NCBI GenBank assembly: GCA_964576135.1 | Contig: CAZNTZ010000009.1 | Coordinates: 1-31,790 of the forward strand | Length of the DNA stretch: 31,790 nucleotides | Source of the DNA: CAZNTZ01 sp964576135 | Lineage (GTDB): Bacteria > Pseudomonadota > Alphaproteobacteria > Rs-D84 | Reading direction: 5' to 3' | Shown: positions 15,239-22,657 of the stretch, piece after piece | Layout of the letters: every line of letters starts with the position of its first letter | How positions within the stretch are numbered: the stretch's first letter is position 1 | Program-made: the position numbers and the translations under genes | Notes under the pieces: model-generated | What the model saw: only the letters and a program-made list of their open reading frames with translations | Database searches by the model: none | What the model was told of the DNA's origin: nothing

Positions 15239-16369
15239 CTATTTTATGGTTATTATCGGAAAAATTCCTAATAATTTTATATAACTAAATTTTTTCTTTT
15301 TTGAAATTTTAATCAATGGTATAAGATTAAATAATCTAAAAATAGTACTATTATTTTTATATCTTATTTTAAGAATTGGTATAAAACCAAACAATTTAAA
15401 ACGAAGTTTTGTTATTTTACGTCTTTTACTACGCTCTAATAGATAAAATAAAAGTCCGGTTTCGTCTTGTTTCGATAGTAAATCACCAATAATTTCGTTA
15501 TTTTTATTATAAACATCTTTAAATTTACAAATATTATAAAGTTGAATAATGTTTTTTATAAGTATATACCGCATATCCAAAGAATTTGTACGCTCAAAAA
15601 CATTCTCAATAAGGTGATTCAAACGCATAGAAAATATTATATTATAGTTTGTTGAATCAATTTGAATATTATTGATAAAATCGATAATCATGGTAACTGC
15701 TGTTATTTTTGACAGTACTTTTGCATTACTAAGACTATCGCTGTCTAAGGAATCTTCACGTCTGATATAATGATAATAAGAATTATTATCGACTAATTCG
15801 ATTTTATTGGCTAATAAAATAGCTTTGGTTAAAAATACAATATCTTGTGCTGTAATTACACCTGCTGGAAAATCTATAGAGTATTTTTTTAAAAATCTAT
15901 TTCTATAAATACCTGTACCAAAAGATGATGCGAAATAAGCGCGATTATTTCTAATTTTTTCGTGACTTGGCCCAAAATCCAATACAATTTTACCAAGCTC
16001 GTGTTTGACAGTTTTACCTTTTGCAATATCAGCATCAGATTTTTTTGCTGCTAAATATAAATTTTCAAAAAAATCTGTATCCATATAATCATCTGGATCA
16101 CAAAAACCAATATATTCACCAGTTACGATATTTAATCCTGCATTTCTTGCTATTGCTGCACCACCATTTTCTTGGTGAATAACTTTTACTCTAGCATCAC
16201 GTTTTACAAACATATCGCAAATTTTGCCCGAACCATCTGTACATCCATCATCTATTAAGATTATTTCAATATCTTTCAAACTTTGATTTATCAGAGACTC
16301 TACACAATCTGGTAACCAAGGCTCTACATTGAATACAGGAACAACTATAGAAACTTTTATATTACTCAT
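15239..16369 (-). CDS. Family 2 glycosyltransferase with C-terminal repeat tail
   Basis: 376 residues. The GT-A fold is clear in the first 120 residues: VSIVVPVFNVEPWL, LIDDGCTDGS, QENGGAAIARNAGL and the metal-binding FCDPDDYMD. It transfers a sugar from a nucleotide donor, probably at the cytoplasmic membrane face. The C-terminus (about 318-376) has three copies of a short hydrophobic unit: KLFGFIPILKI, RLFNLIPLIKI and KLLGIFPIITI, spaced 17-20 residues. Such tails are known on glycosyltransferases of several surface-glycan loci; a membrane or complex-docking role is inference. One base separates it from the upstream GT2 gene. Confidence 0.93.
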   Translation of the reverse strand: MSNIKVSIVVPVFNVEPWLPDCVESLINQSLKDIEIILIDDGCTDGSGKICDMFVKRDARVKVIHQENGGAAIARNAGLNIVTGEYIGFCDPDDYMDTDFFENLYLAAKKSDADIAKGKTVKHELGKIVLDFGPSHEKIRNNRAYFASSFGTGIYRNRFLKKYSIDFPAGVITAQDIVFLTKAILLANKIELVDNNSYYHYIRREDSLDSDSLSNAKVLSKITAVTMIIDFINNIQIDSTNYNIIFSMRLNHLIENVFERTNSLDMRYILIKNIIQLYNICKFKDVYNKNNEIIGDLLSKQDETGLLFYLLERSKRRKITKLRFKLFGFIPILKIRYKNNSTIFRLFNLIPLIKISKKKKFSYIKLLGIFPIITIK

Positions 16370-16370
16370 T

Positions 16371-17180
16371 TTATTTTCTTTTGTTATAAACTTTTATACC
16401 TAATATTTTTATTATTTTATAATTATTTCGTATTTGTTTTTTATAAAAAACTCTTAATAATTTATTAAATATCAAATACAGTCTCATTTCTGGATGTTTG
16501 TTTAATATTAATTTATGTATCTTTTTATGACGTTTCAGGGTGCTTGAGTTTCTGGATTCAGCGCTGGATTTTGCACGATAGTAAAAGACAGCATCCGGGA
16601 CATTACATATTTTTTTATTATCATAGATAAAGTTAGCCCAAAAATCATAGTCTTCTAATGCTTCGTTGAACAATGGGTCATACCCACCGTATTTTACCCA
16701 ATATTTTTTATCAAATAATGCGGCATTCACCAGGCAATTACCCCTGGACATATTAAGTTTAGAAGGCTTTTTCATGACCAATTCACCCGATTTTTCACCA
16801 AACCAAAATACTTTTGGTGTTGCAACGTCGCATTTACCGGATTCAAGGTGTTTTAATAAATGTTCTAAACAATCTGGGGCTATCTTGTCATCGCTGTCCA
16901 ATGGAAATAAATATTTTCCATTTGATTCAGAAATCGCATTATTGCGTGCGGCAACCACACCCGCGTTTTTCTGGAACAATACTTTGATTCTGGCATCGCG
17001 CGCCGCGTATTCATCAAGTATTTTTTGGGAATTATCCGGACTGCCATCATTTACACAAATGACTTCGAAATCTTGAAAAGTCTGAGCCAAGACTGAATCC
17101 AAGCATTCTGCAAGGTATTTATCGGTATTATAAACCGGCACAATTATTGAAATTTTTGGATTTTTTTTGGAATAAGCCAT
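16371..17180 (-). CDS. Family 2 glycosyltransferase
   Basis: 269 residues, first gene of the glycan operon. GT-A motifs: ISIIVPVYNTDKYL, VNDGSPDNS, KNAGVVAARNNAI, PLDSDDKI (the DxD metal site) and NEALEDYDFW, the acidic ED motif with the presumed catalytic base. A basic C-terminal region (LRVFYKKQIRNNYKIIKILGIKVYNKRK pattern) may bind the membrane and ends with an ILGIKV unit resembling the tail of its neighbour. The two GT2 enzymes probably act in sequence on one oligosaccharide (inference). Confidence 0.93.
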   Translation of the reverse strand: MAYSKKNPKISIIVPVYNTDKYLAECLDSVLAQTFQDFEVICVNDGSPDNSQKILDEYAARDARIKVLFQKNAGVVAARNNAISESNGKYLFPLDSDDKIAPDCLEHLLKHLESGKCDVATPKVFWFGEKSGELVMKKPSKLNMSRGNCLVNAALFDKKYWVKYGGYDPLFNEALEDYDFWANFIYDNKKICNVPDAVFYYRAKSSAESRNSSTLKRHKKIHKLILNKHPEMRLYLIFNKLLRVFYKKQIRNNYKIIKILGIKVYNKRK

Positions 17181-17256
17181 ATAAAAATTCTTTATGGTTT
17201 TATTAAAATTGTTGAGTGTTCATACTCAGATTAACCAAATGTTTATTAATTTAATA

Positions 17257-17345
17257 TGGCGGAGCGTATAGGACTCGAACCTATGGACGACATTACTGCC
17301 GTCACAGATTAGCAATCTGCTGCATTACCGCTCTGCCAACGCTCC
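17257..17345 (-). tRNA. tRNA-Ser (anticodon GCT)
   Basis: Minus-strand class II tRNA with acceptor stem GGAGCGT/ACGCTCC, anticodon loop TTGCTAA giving GCT, a long variable arm (GACGGCAGTAATGTCGTC) and an encoded CCA. It reads the AGC and AGT codons. Confidence 0.96.
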
Positions 17346-17358
17346 GCAAAGCCCGCCA

Positions 17359-17387
17359 AGTATAATTGCAAATCAATGCAAAGGCAA
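17359..17387 (-). promoter_or_regulatory. tRNA-Ser promoter
   Basis: Minus strand: TTGCCT (17382-17387), 17-bp spacer, TATACT (17359-17364). It lies in the short gap after the prfB stop, so tRNA-Ser can be transcribed separately from prfB. Confidence 0.55.
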
Positions 17388-17391
17388 GAAA

Positions 17392-18466
17392 TTATTTGCC
17401 ACGCTGTAACAAAGATAACATAAAATCGTCCAAATCGCCATCTAACACAGCGTCAGAGTCCGTTTTTTCAACCCCAGTGCGAACATCTTTGACCAATTGA
17501 TATGGGTAAAGGACGTAATTTCTGATTTGGCTGCCCCACTCTATCTTTTTCTGGTCCGCTTTGGCGGCGTTTTCTTCGGCAGCACGCTTTTCCATTTCTA
17601 ATTCATAAAGCTTCGATCGTAACATTTTCATAGCCATATCTTTGTTCTGCAACTGTGAACGTTCATTTTGGCAAGTAACAACTGTGTTCGTAGGTAAATG
17701 GGTTATTCGTATAGCACTGTCTGTTTTATTGACGTGTTGGCCACCTGCGCCACTGGCGCGATAAGTGTCAATTCTTAAATCTTTGTCATTTATTTCAATT
17801 TCAAATGAATCGTCTATATCTGGCCAAACATCGACCGAAGCAAAACTGGTTTGGCGTTTACCATTTGCATTAAATGGTGAAATTCTGACCAAACGATGTA
17901 CGCCAATTTCATTTTTCAACCAACCATAAGCGCGATTACCGGTTATTCGAAAAGTAACATTTTTAATTCCAGCTGTGTCCCCAAGGTGCTCTTCGACAGT
18001 TTCCAAAGTAAAACCATGACGTTCAGCCCAGCGCGTATACATGCGTGCAATCATTGATGCCCAATCTTGGGCTTCGGTTCCACCGGCACCTGCTTGGATA
18101 AATAAAAATGCGCCAGATTCGTCAGCCGGTTCATTAAATAAAGTTATAAATTTTGCAGAATGTGCGGTTGTGGCTAATTTTTCAATTGCTGATAAAACGT
18201 CTTTATCTTCGGGCGCCATATCAAACAATTCTTTCAAATTGTTGAATTCTTGTTCCAAATTTGCAAAATCACCCAAAGTTTTTTCCAGGTTTGCTTTTTT
18301 CTGCATAACAGCACGTGCAGCATCTGGGTTATTCCATAAATCAGGATTGTGTGATTTTTCTGTAATATCAGCCAATTCAATCTTTAACTTTGGAGGGTCA
18401 AAGATACCCCCTGACGGCAGCAATGTCGTCATTAATTTGTGATAAAATCAAGTTCGGGTTTTCCAT
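17392..18466 (-). CDS. prfB: Peptide chain release factor 2, made by programmed +1 frameshift
   Basis: RF2 ends translation at TGA and TAA. The true start is the ATG at 18466: 22 codons encode MENPNLILSQINDDIAAVRGYL, then an in-frame TGA at 18398-18400. AGGGGG lies just before the slippery CTT-TGA-C, the same layout as in E. coli. Ribosomes slip forward one base after CTT (skipping base 18400) and continue with GAC at 18399 for 335 residues, total 357. The second part has the RF2 stop-recognition SPF motif (VRISPFNANG), the GGQ peptidyl-hydrolase motif (SGAGGQHVNKTDSAIR) and the GWGS-type C-terminal region. When RF2 is scarce the TGA is read slowly and shifting rises, so the gene regulates itself. 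An ATG at 18432 in the second frame is not the real start. Confidence 0.97.
18398..18411 (-). promoter_or_regulatory. prfB +1 frameshift site
   Basis: AGGGGGTATCTTTGA: an internal Shine-Dalgarno-like AGGGGG three bases before the slippery codon CTT followed by TGA and C. This is the canonical RF2 recoding signal; the reading frame changes only here. Confidence 0.95.
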
Positions 18467-18473
18467 GTCGCGG

Positions 18474-18502
18474 ATTTTAACAATTAATAGTCAAAAAGTC
18501 AA
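18474..18502 (-). promoter_or_regulatory. prfB promoter giving a leaderless transcript
   Basis: Minus strand: TTGACT (18497-18502), 17-bp spacer, TAAAAT (18474-18479). Seven bases separate the -10 from the ATG at 18466, so transcription should start on or next to the start codon. No ribosome binding site precedes the ATG. Confidence 0.7.
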
Positions 18503-18510
18503 TTATCGAC

Positions 18511-18546
18511 AAAAAAATCCCAAATTAAAAAATTTGGGATTTTTAA
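18511..18546. terminator. Intrinsic terminator
   Basis: A 14-bp hairpin (arm AAAAATCCCAAATT, 4-A loop) flanked by A- and T-tracts. It lies downstream of the 141-residue exported protein and insulates prfB from it. Confidence 0.88.
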
Positions 18547-18560
18547 TTTAAAACCTATAA

Positions 18561-18986
18561 TTATCTTCTTACAACATTTTTGATTTTTTTAATCATTTTG
18601 TCTTCGGTTGGCATTTTTGGTAATTCTATACCGCAATCAGTAAATGCTTTTTCTATGCATTGGCGTTGTTCTTCTCTTTTTGTTTTATCTTCTTCAGTAT
18701 TCATCTTTTCTTTTTTGTCGATGAATTCAGCAATCTTTTCACCTTTCGGTTTTTCGCCAGAATCTTTCATTTCTTTGAATTTTTCAGCTTTTTCTAATGC
18801 TGTCTTTGCACAATCATATTGATTTAAACAAGTTTTTTGATCATCAGTTAAATTCTTAAACATTTCCATCATTCCACCGCCTGGTCCTCCACGATTTTCA
18901 CCCATTGGTGGCATTTGATTTTGTTCCTCTGCCATTGCAACAGAGATTACAGACGCAAAGATAGCGAATACAGCAAGCTTTTTCAT
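18561..18986 (-). CDS. Exported Cys-containing protein, 141 residues, unknown
   Basis: Sec signal peptide MKKLAVFAIFASVISVAMA, probably cut before EEQ. The mature part has a Gly/Met/Pro-rich start (GENRGGPGGGMM), then a highly charged helical region with four Cys (CLNQYDC, QC, DC), enough for two disulfides. The text TDDQKTCLNQYDCAK and RQCIEKAFTDCGI suggests a pair of Cys-bearing helices, as in helical-hairpin proteins. I cannot name the family. AAGGAAA precedes the ATG; an extended -10 (TGATAGAAT, minus strand, -10 at 19044-19049) lies upstream. It diverges from a larger exported Cys-rich protein. Confidence 0.8.
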   Translation of the reverse strand: MKKLAVFAIFASVISVAMAEEQNQMPPMGENRGGPGGGMMEMFKNLTDDQKTCLNQYDCAKTALEKAEKFKEMKDSGEKPKGEKIAEFIDKKEKMNTEEDKTKREEQRQCIEKAFTDCGIELPKMPTEDKMIKKIKNVVRR

Positions 18987-19107
18987 TTAGTTTCCTTTTT
19001 TGGATAATTATTTCAGAAAGTAATTTCCCTGAGATCGATAGCAATTCTATCATTTTCTTTTTTCTTAGAAAAGAGTATTTTATAAATATTAATGTTTAAT
19101 TAAAGTC

Positions 19108-19136
19108 TTGCGACAAAAATAAAATTTTGATAAAAT
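19108..19136 (+). promoter_or_regulatory. Promoter of the 407-residue exported protein
   Basis: TTGCGA (19108-19113), 17-bp spacer, TAAAAT (19131-19136) preceded by TGA (extended -10). Predicted start near 19143, giving a leader of about 15 bases with AGAGAG ahead of the ATG. Confidence 0.6.
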
Positions 19137-19157
19137 AAGAGCCAAGAGAGAATATAT

Positions 19158-20381
19158 ATGAAAATAAGAATTAGTTTATTATTTGCTGTTCTTTTTGTAA
19201 CTGGTACTGCTGGTGCGGTGTCTGTGCAACCAAATGATAATACAAGTGCGCGCAATGGGACAACTGCCAGGGCGTCTTCAGATCGCGGAAATGCTGGACT
19301 TGTTAATTCATATACAGCAAATCAACGAAGCAACTATTATATTGTAAGTACGCCTGACGTTGATACTGCGTGTCGTAATAAAATTTACAAATGTTTATCT
19401 GATTATTGTGGCGATGTAACTGTTGTTCCGGGTCAACGGACTGGTAAGTGCACATATTCAACAGAAAGTGAACTTTATAATTATGCTTTGTTATGTCTGC
19501 AAAAAGATAATGAAACTTTGTTGCCCACTTATTCAACAAGTTATAAAACTACCGCTAAAGGTATGAACACTGCTTCTCGTCTTTGTCCAAGTTATGTCCA
19601 GCAAGAATTAATGTCATATCTTTCTATGGCAAATATGGCATCTCAGCTTTCAAAATCTAATTCTTCAGTATGTTTACAACGCCGCCAAGAACTTGAAGCT
19701 GCAATGTCTTGTCATTCAATTTCTTTGTCATATGGAAATGAAACAGCAAATATGCTGACAAGCATGTTGACTGATTATTGCGGCGATGGTGTCCCAGGGG
19801 GCAGCGCTGAAATGGTCCAAAGATATGCAACTGCGGGTAACGTTGGTGCAAATATTTGGGGTTGGGCAGAAAAAGTTGTAAATCTTGATTTGTCCAAGAA
19901 AGGTTCAGATTGGGAAAATGCAATAAATGCTGTGTTGGCCGGATATACAAATCGTATGAATCTGGCGTGTGGTGAAAATATGCAATTAAACTTAACCGCA
20001 AATTCTAACAGTGGTTCAAATGAACCAACAACATTGCAAACAGTTGCATCTATGGCGGTTGGTGTCGCATTCCCAGCAGAAGATGACGAGCCAGAGGCAC
20101 CCACAGCAAAACTTTATAACGAAGTCAAATCTATGTCTGAAATTTATGATTTTTCAACCGCACGTCAGGTTGTCCAAGCTGGTTTGACAAATTCTGTGAC
20201 AACCCAAAATGCTTTTTTATCAAGTGCACAAATGAATTCTATGCAAACAGCATATAAACTTGGAACTAAAGTTTTTGTAATTCGTGATTCTGCAAGATGT
20301 TATTTGGTACCAGTTGCATCACTTGAAACATATGAACAATCTGTGATTGCACAAACATTTGCATCGTGCGTTTCACAATAA
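19158..20381 (+). CDS. Exported Cys-rich protein, 407 residues, unknown
   Basis: Sec signal peptide MKIRISLLFAVLFVTGTAGA. The mature protein starts with a low-complexity Asn/Ser/Thr/Arg stretch (about 40 residues) and then has at least twelve Cys in a mostly helical, Asn/Ser/Thr-rich body. DYCGD occurs twice (SDYCGDV near residue 76 and TDYCGDG near 208), hinting at two related halves. No membrane helix follows the signal, so it is probably periplasmic or outer-membrane associated, with disulfides. I do not recognise a family. It ends at a strong terminator and is a single-gene unit. Confidence 0.85.
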   Translation: MKIRISLLFAVLFVTGTAGAVSVQPNDNTSARNGTTARASSDRGNAGLVNSYTANQRSNYYIVSTPDVDTACRNKIYKCLSDYCGDVTVVPGQRTGKCTYSTESELYNYALLCLQKDNETLLPTYSTSYKTTAKGMNTASRLCPSYVQQELMSYLSMANMASQLSKSNSSVCLQRRQELEAAMSCHSISLSYGNETANMLTSMLTDYCGDGVPGGSAEMVQRYATAGNVGANIWGWAEKVVNLDLSKKGSDWENAINAVLAGYTNRMNLACGENMQLNLTANSNSGSNEPTTLQTVASMAVGVAFPAEDDEPEAPTAKLYNEVKSMSEIYDFSTARQVVQAGLTNSVTTQNAFLSSAQMNSMQTAYKLGTKVFVIRDSARCYLVPVASLETYEQSVIAQTFASCVSQ

Positions 20382-20384
20382 TAT

Positions 20385-20411
20385 AAATCCGCCAGTTTGG
20401 CGGATTTTTTT
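20385..20411. terminator. Bidirectional intrinsic terminator
   Basis: A 10-bp hairpin (AAATCCGCCA, loop GTT, TGGCGGATTT) followed by Ts; the reverse strand also ends in a T-run. It lies four bases after one stop codon and touches the stop of the convergent 148-residue gene. Confidence 0.88.
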
Positions 20412-20856
20412 ATGATTTAATTTTTCCATTTGTTATAAAAATAGATCGTATTCTTGCAAGTTTATTTATAATGTTTTTATGTTTATCATAAAGCAATATT
20501 CCTAAAAATGCACGTGCACTGGCGATGTCATGTCCGTATGCGTAATATTTTCCATATCTTGCAACAACATAAGTGAAATCACTTATATTCTTACCGTAAC
20601 AATTTTCACCAATAGCAGCGGCACGTAAATATTCAAATCCATTTGATTCATTTCGATCAATTTTTTCGCCCAGCACAAATTCTTTGTCGCGAACGATTGT
20701 TGTTTTATAATCAAATTGTTTTTGTAAACGCCAAAAACCTGCTGAAAATTTAACTTTCATACCTGGTAAATATTTAATAGGTAATGCGTTTTCTGATAAA
20801 ATAATTTCATCAGGCTTTGGAGTTTGGCCAGGCTTTTCATTAAAATTTTCTGTCAT
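20410..20856 (-). CDS. Hypothetical protein, 148 residues, downstream of obg
   Basis: No signal peptide or membrane helix. The N-terminal 35 residues are Pro/Glu-rich and look disordered; the rest is a compact aromatic-rich domain (FSAGFWRLQKQFDY, GFEYLRAAAIGENCYG, YVVARYGKYYAYGHDIASARAFLGILLY). No known family recognised. AAGG sits seven bases before the ATG, eight bases after the obg stop, so it is co-transcribed with obg. Confidence 0.7.
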   Translation of the reverse strand: MTENFNEKPGQTPKPDEIILSENALPIKYLPGMKVKFSAGFWRLQKQFDYKTTIVRDKEFVLGEKIDRNESNGFEYLRAAAIGENCYGKNISDFTYVVARYGKYYAYGHDIASARAFLGILLYDKHKNIINKLARIRSIFITNGKIKS

Positions 20857-20864
20857 TTTATACC

Positions 20865-21869
20865 TTAAACAGTTTTAAAATACTTTTCAATTTCTTTCAT
20901 CATTGAATCTAAACCGATTTGACCTGCTGCAGATATTTCTATTGGTTTTGTGTCAATTTTTTGACGTTTCAAAAATGCATTAAATTTCTTTAATTTATCT
21001 TTCCAAATATCTGGCTCAACCGCGTCTTGTTTATTTATTACAATTAATTCTGGTTTATCTGTTAATCCACCACCATAAGAATCTATTTCATGACGTATCG
21101 CTTTGTATCGTGCAATCCAATCTTCTTCGGTTCCATCAATAACATGTAAAATCATTTTTGTACGTTCCGCGTGTCCCAAAAATTGATCGCCAAGTCCAAC
21201 ACCTGTGTGTGCACCTTCGATTAATCCTGGTAAATCGACCAAAACAAATTCACGTCCATATGAATACATAACCCCAAGTTGTGGATTCAAAGTTGTAAAT
21301 GGATAATTTGCGATTTTTGGCCGAGCCGCAGTAACTGCTGCCAAAATTGTTGATTTTCCAGCATTTGGGAACCCAACCAAACCAACGTCAGCAATCAGTT
21401 TAAGACGTAATACAATTGTTCTTTCTTCACCTGGTAAACCATCGTTTGCCTGTCTTGGCGCACGATTTGTCGGAGATTTAAAATGCACATTGCCCCAACC
21501 GCCGTTTCCGCCACGTGCCGCCCTGTATTCCATACCATCGGCATTCAAATCTGCGTACTCTATTTCTTCGTTTTCAGAAAGTATGACTGTGCCTGTTGGG
21601 ACATCCAGTATTAAATCATCACCAGACTTACCTGTTGCCATTTTACACATACCATTCTGTCCACGTTCGGCCATAAAATTAGTTTTGAATCTATAATCAA
21701 TAAGTGTGTTTACATTTGGGACACTGCGAAAAATGATATCACCACCACGTCCACCGTCACCACCATTTGGACCGCCAAATTCAATATATTTTTCACGACG
21801 AAAACTGGCGCTGCCGTTACCACCATCGCCTGCTTTGATTTTAATTTTTGCTTTGTCCAGGAATTTCAA
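20865..21869 (-). CDS. obg: GTPase Obg (CgtA)
   Basis: Ribosome-associated GTPase of 50S assembly and growth control. The N-terminal Obg fold is Gly-rich (AGDGGNGSASFRREK, GGPNGGDGGRGGD). The G domain has G1 GFPNAGKST, G3 DLPGLIEGAH and G4 INKQD. At 334 residues it lacks the C-terminal OCT domain, as many Proteobacteria do. The start is TTG at 21869: the protein then begins KFLDKAKIKIKAGDGG as in the family, and an ATG a few bases upstream leads straight to a stop. Weak initiation may hold expression low. The promoter is TTGATT (21923-21928), 16 bp, TACTGT (21901-21906) on the minus strand. Confidence 0.96.
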   Translation of the reverse strand: MKFLDKAKIKIKAGDGGNGSASFRREKYIEFGGPNGGDGGRGGDIIFRSVPNVNTLIDYRFKTNFMAERGQNGMCKMATGKSGDDLILDVPTGTVILSENEEIEYADLNADGMEYRAARGGNGGWGNVHFKSPTNRAPRQANDGLPGEERTIVLRLKLIADVGLVGFPNAGKSTILAAVTAARPKIANYPFTTLNPQLGVMYSYGREFVLVDLPGLIEGAHTGVGLGDQFLGHAERTKMILHVIDGTEEDWIARYKAIRHEIDSYGGGLTDKPELIVINKQDAVEPDIWKDKLKKFNAFLKRQKIDTKPIEISAAGQIGLDSMMKEIEKYFKTV

Positions 21870-21900
21870 GTTTAGTCCATTTTTTTATCATTTCTGGCGC

Positions 21901-21928
21901 ACAGTACCACAAATTTTGTAAAAATCAA
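21901..21928 (-). promoter_or_regulatory. obg promoter
   Basis: Minus strand: TTGATT (21923-21928), 16-bp spacer, TACTGT (21901-21906) with TGG before the -10 (extended -10). Predicted start near 21894, about 25 bases ahead of the TTG start codon. Confidence 0.5.
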
Positions 21929-21976
21929 ATTCAACAAATATTGATATAATAAAGATTTATATAAAATCATTACATC

Positions 21977-22004
21977 TTGCATATCGCGAAAAAAAAATTA
22001 TAAT
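21977..22004 (+). promoter_or_regulatory. ssrA promoter
   Basis: TTGCAT (21977-21982), 16-bp spacer, TATAAT (21999-22004). Predicted start near 22011, directly at the hairpin that opens the acceptor piece. A further extended -10 (TGATATAAT, 21942-21950) upstream could be a second start. Confidence 0.65.
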
Positions 22005-22010
22005 AACAGA

Positions 22011-22330
22011 GTTCCGCAAGGAAAGATGATACTGAATGCTTTATGTCATAGGCTTTATGGACTCGGGTGCGATTCCCGACAGCTCCACCAATAAAAAATA
22101 TGGGGCTGACTAGTTTCGACAAGGGCTGAAAGATAAAGACTGTATTCGGCGTGGTTGCCGCAAAAGACCGTAAAAAACTGAATGGCGAAAACTTCGCTGC
22201 GAACGACAATGTTCGCTTTGCAATGGCTGCCTAAGGGCACCGAATCTTAGTGGGCGATTGCCTGCTTAGGTTCATTTAGCTTTTGCGGGGTTTGCCGGTA
22301 CCTGTCACCAGAAACCGGCACTTTATCCAA
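22011..22330 (+). ncRNA. ssrA: tmRNA, two-piece circularly permuted
   Basis: Rescues stalled ribosomes and tags the unfinished protein for degradation. The acceptor piece (about 22011-22090) comes first: it opens with a TTCC-GCAA-GGAA hairpin, has a T arm (TCGGG/CCCGA) and ends CAGCTCCACCA. An 11-base spacer (22091-22101) is removed, and the coding piece begins at 22102 with GGGGCTGACTAGTTTCGAC. GGGGCTG pairs with CAGCTCC, with the G3-U pair used by alanyl-tRNA synthetase. The tag frame ends at TAA 22232-22234 and reads ANDNVRFAMAA from 22199, with one more Ala codon in front giving AANDNVRFAMAA. The exact resume codon is uncertain, since the frame stays open upstream (NGENF). The 3' end of the coding piece is approximate; a 7-bp stem (TGCCGGT/ACCGGCA) lies at 22293-22320. 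It fills the 484-base gap between obg and the next gene. Confidence 0.93.
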
Positions 22331-22353
22331 AAAAACGAGGGGAAAAACGAGAA

Positions 22354-22614
22354 ATGATAAAAAATTTAAACATCAAAAAAATGTTTTTCAGTTTCATATT
22401 CTTTGCGCTGTATATTTCATTCATCGCCCAATTTGCGTATGCAATTTTGAAACTGTTTGTTGATACTGAACATGGCCTTACAATTTTGGGATTATTATCA
22501 ATTGAATGGCTGGTTATAATTTCTGCAAGATATCTTTCTAAAAAATCCTCTGCATCAAATATGTCCCGAGATGGTGGTGGATATCACCAAAATAATAATG
22601 GGTTCAAACGTTAA
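22354..22614 (+). CDS. Small membrane protein, 86 residues
   Basis: Two hydrophobic helices: residues about 11-33 (FFSFIFFALYISFIAQFAYAI) and about 41-57 (GLTILGLLSIEWLVIISA), with a basic start (MIKNLNIKK). A hydrophilic Gly/Asn-rich tail ends KR. Family unknown. It begins just after the tmRNA coding piece and may be transcribed with it. A weak hairpin with a T-run follows its stop codon. Confidence 0.65.
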   Translation: MIKNLNIKKMFFSFIFFALYISFIAQFAYAILKLFVDTEHGLTILGLLSIEWLVIISARYLSKKSSASNMSRDGGGYHQNNNGFKR

Positions 22615-22617
22615 ACA

Positions 22618-22643
22618 AAATCGCCCACAAGGCGGTTTTAATT
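22618..22643 (+). terminator. Weak intrinsic terminator candidate
   Basis: AAATCGCC, loop CACAA, GGCGGTTT (8 bp including one G-T pair), then TAATTT. Short and with a poor T-run; it could attenuate transcription into the hydrolase gene. Confidence 0.35.
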
Positions 22644-22657
22644 TCGGAGATACTTTG

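Noticed and set aside
18041..18442. Plus-strand open frame opposite prfB, and the ATG at 18432 as prfB start
   Set aside because: The plus frame is an antisense shadow of RF2. ATG 18432 is in the post-shift frame upstream of the recoding site; the real start is 18466 with the canonical +1 shift.
21970..22240. Minus-strand open frames across the tmRNA gene
   Set aside because: They translate the RNA gene in reverse (typical false proteins such as GNRTRVHKAYD); the region is explained by ssrA.
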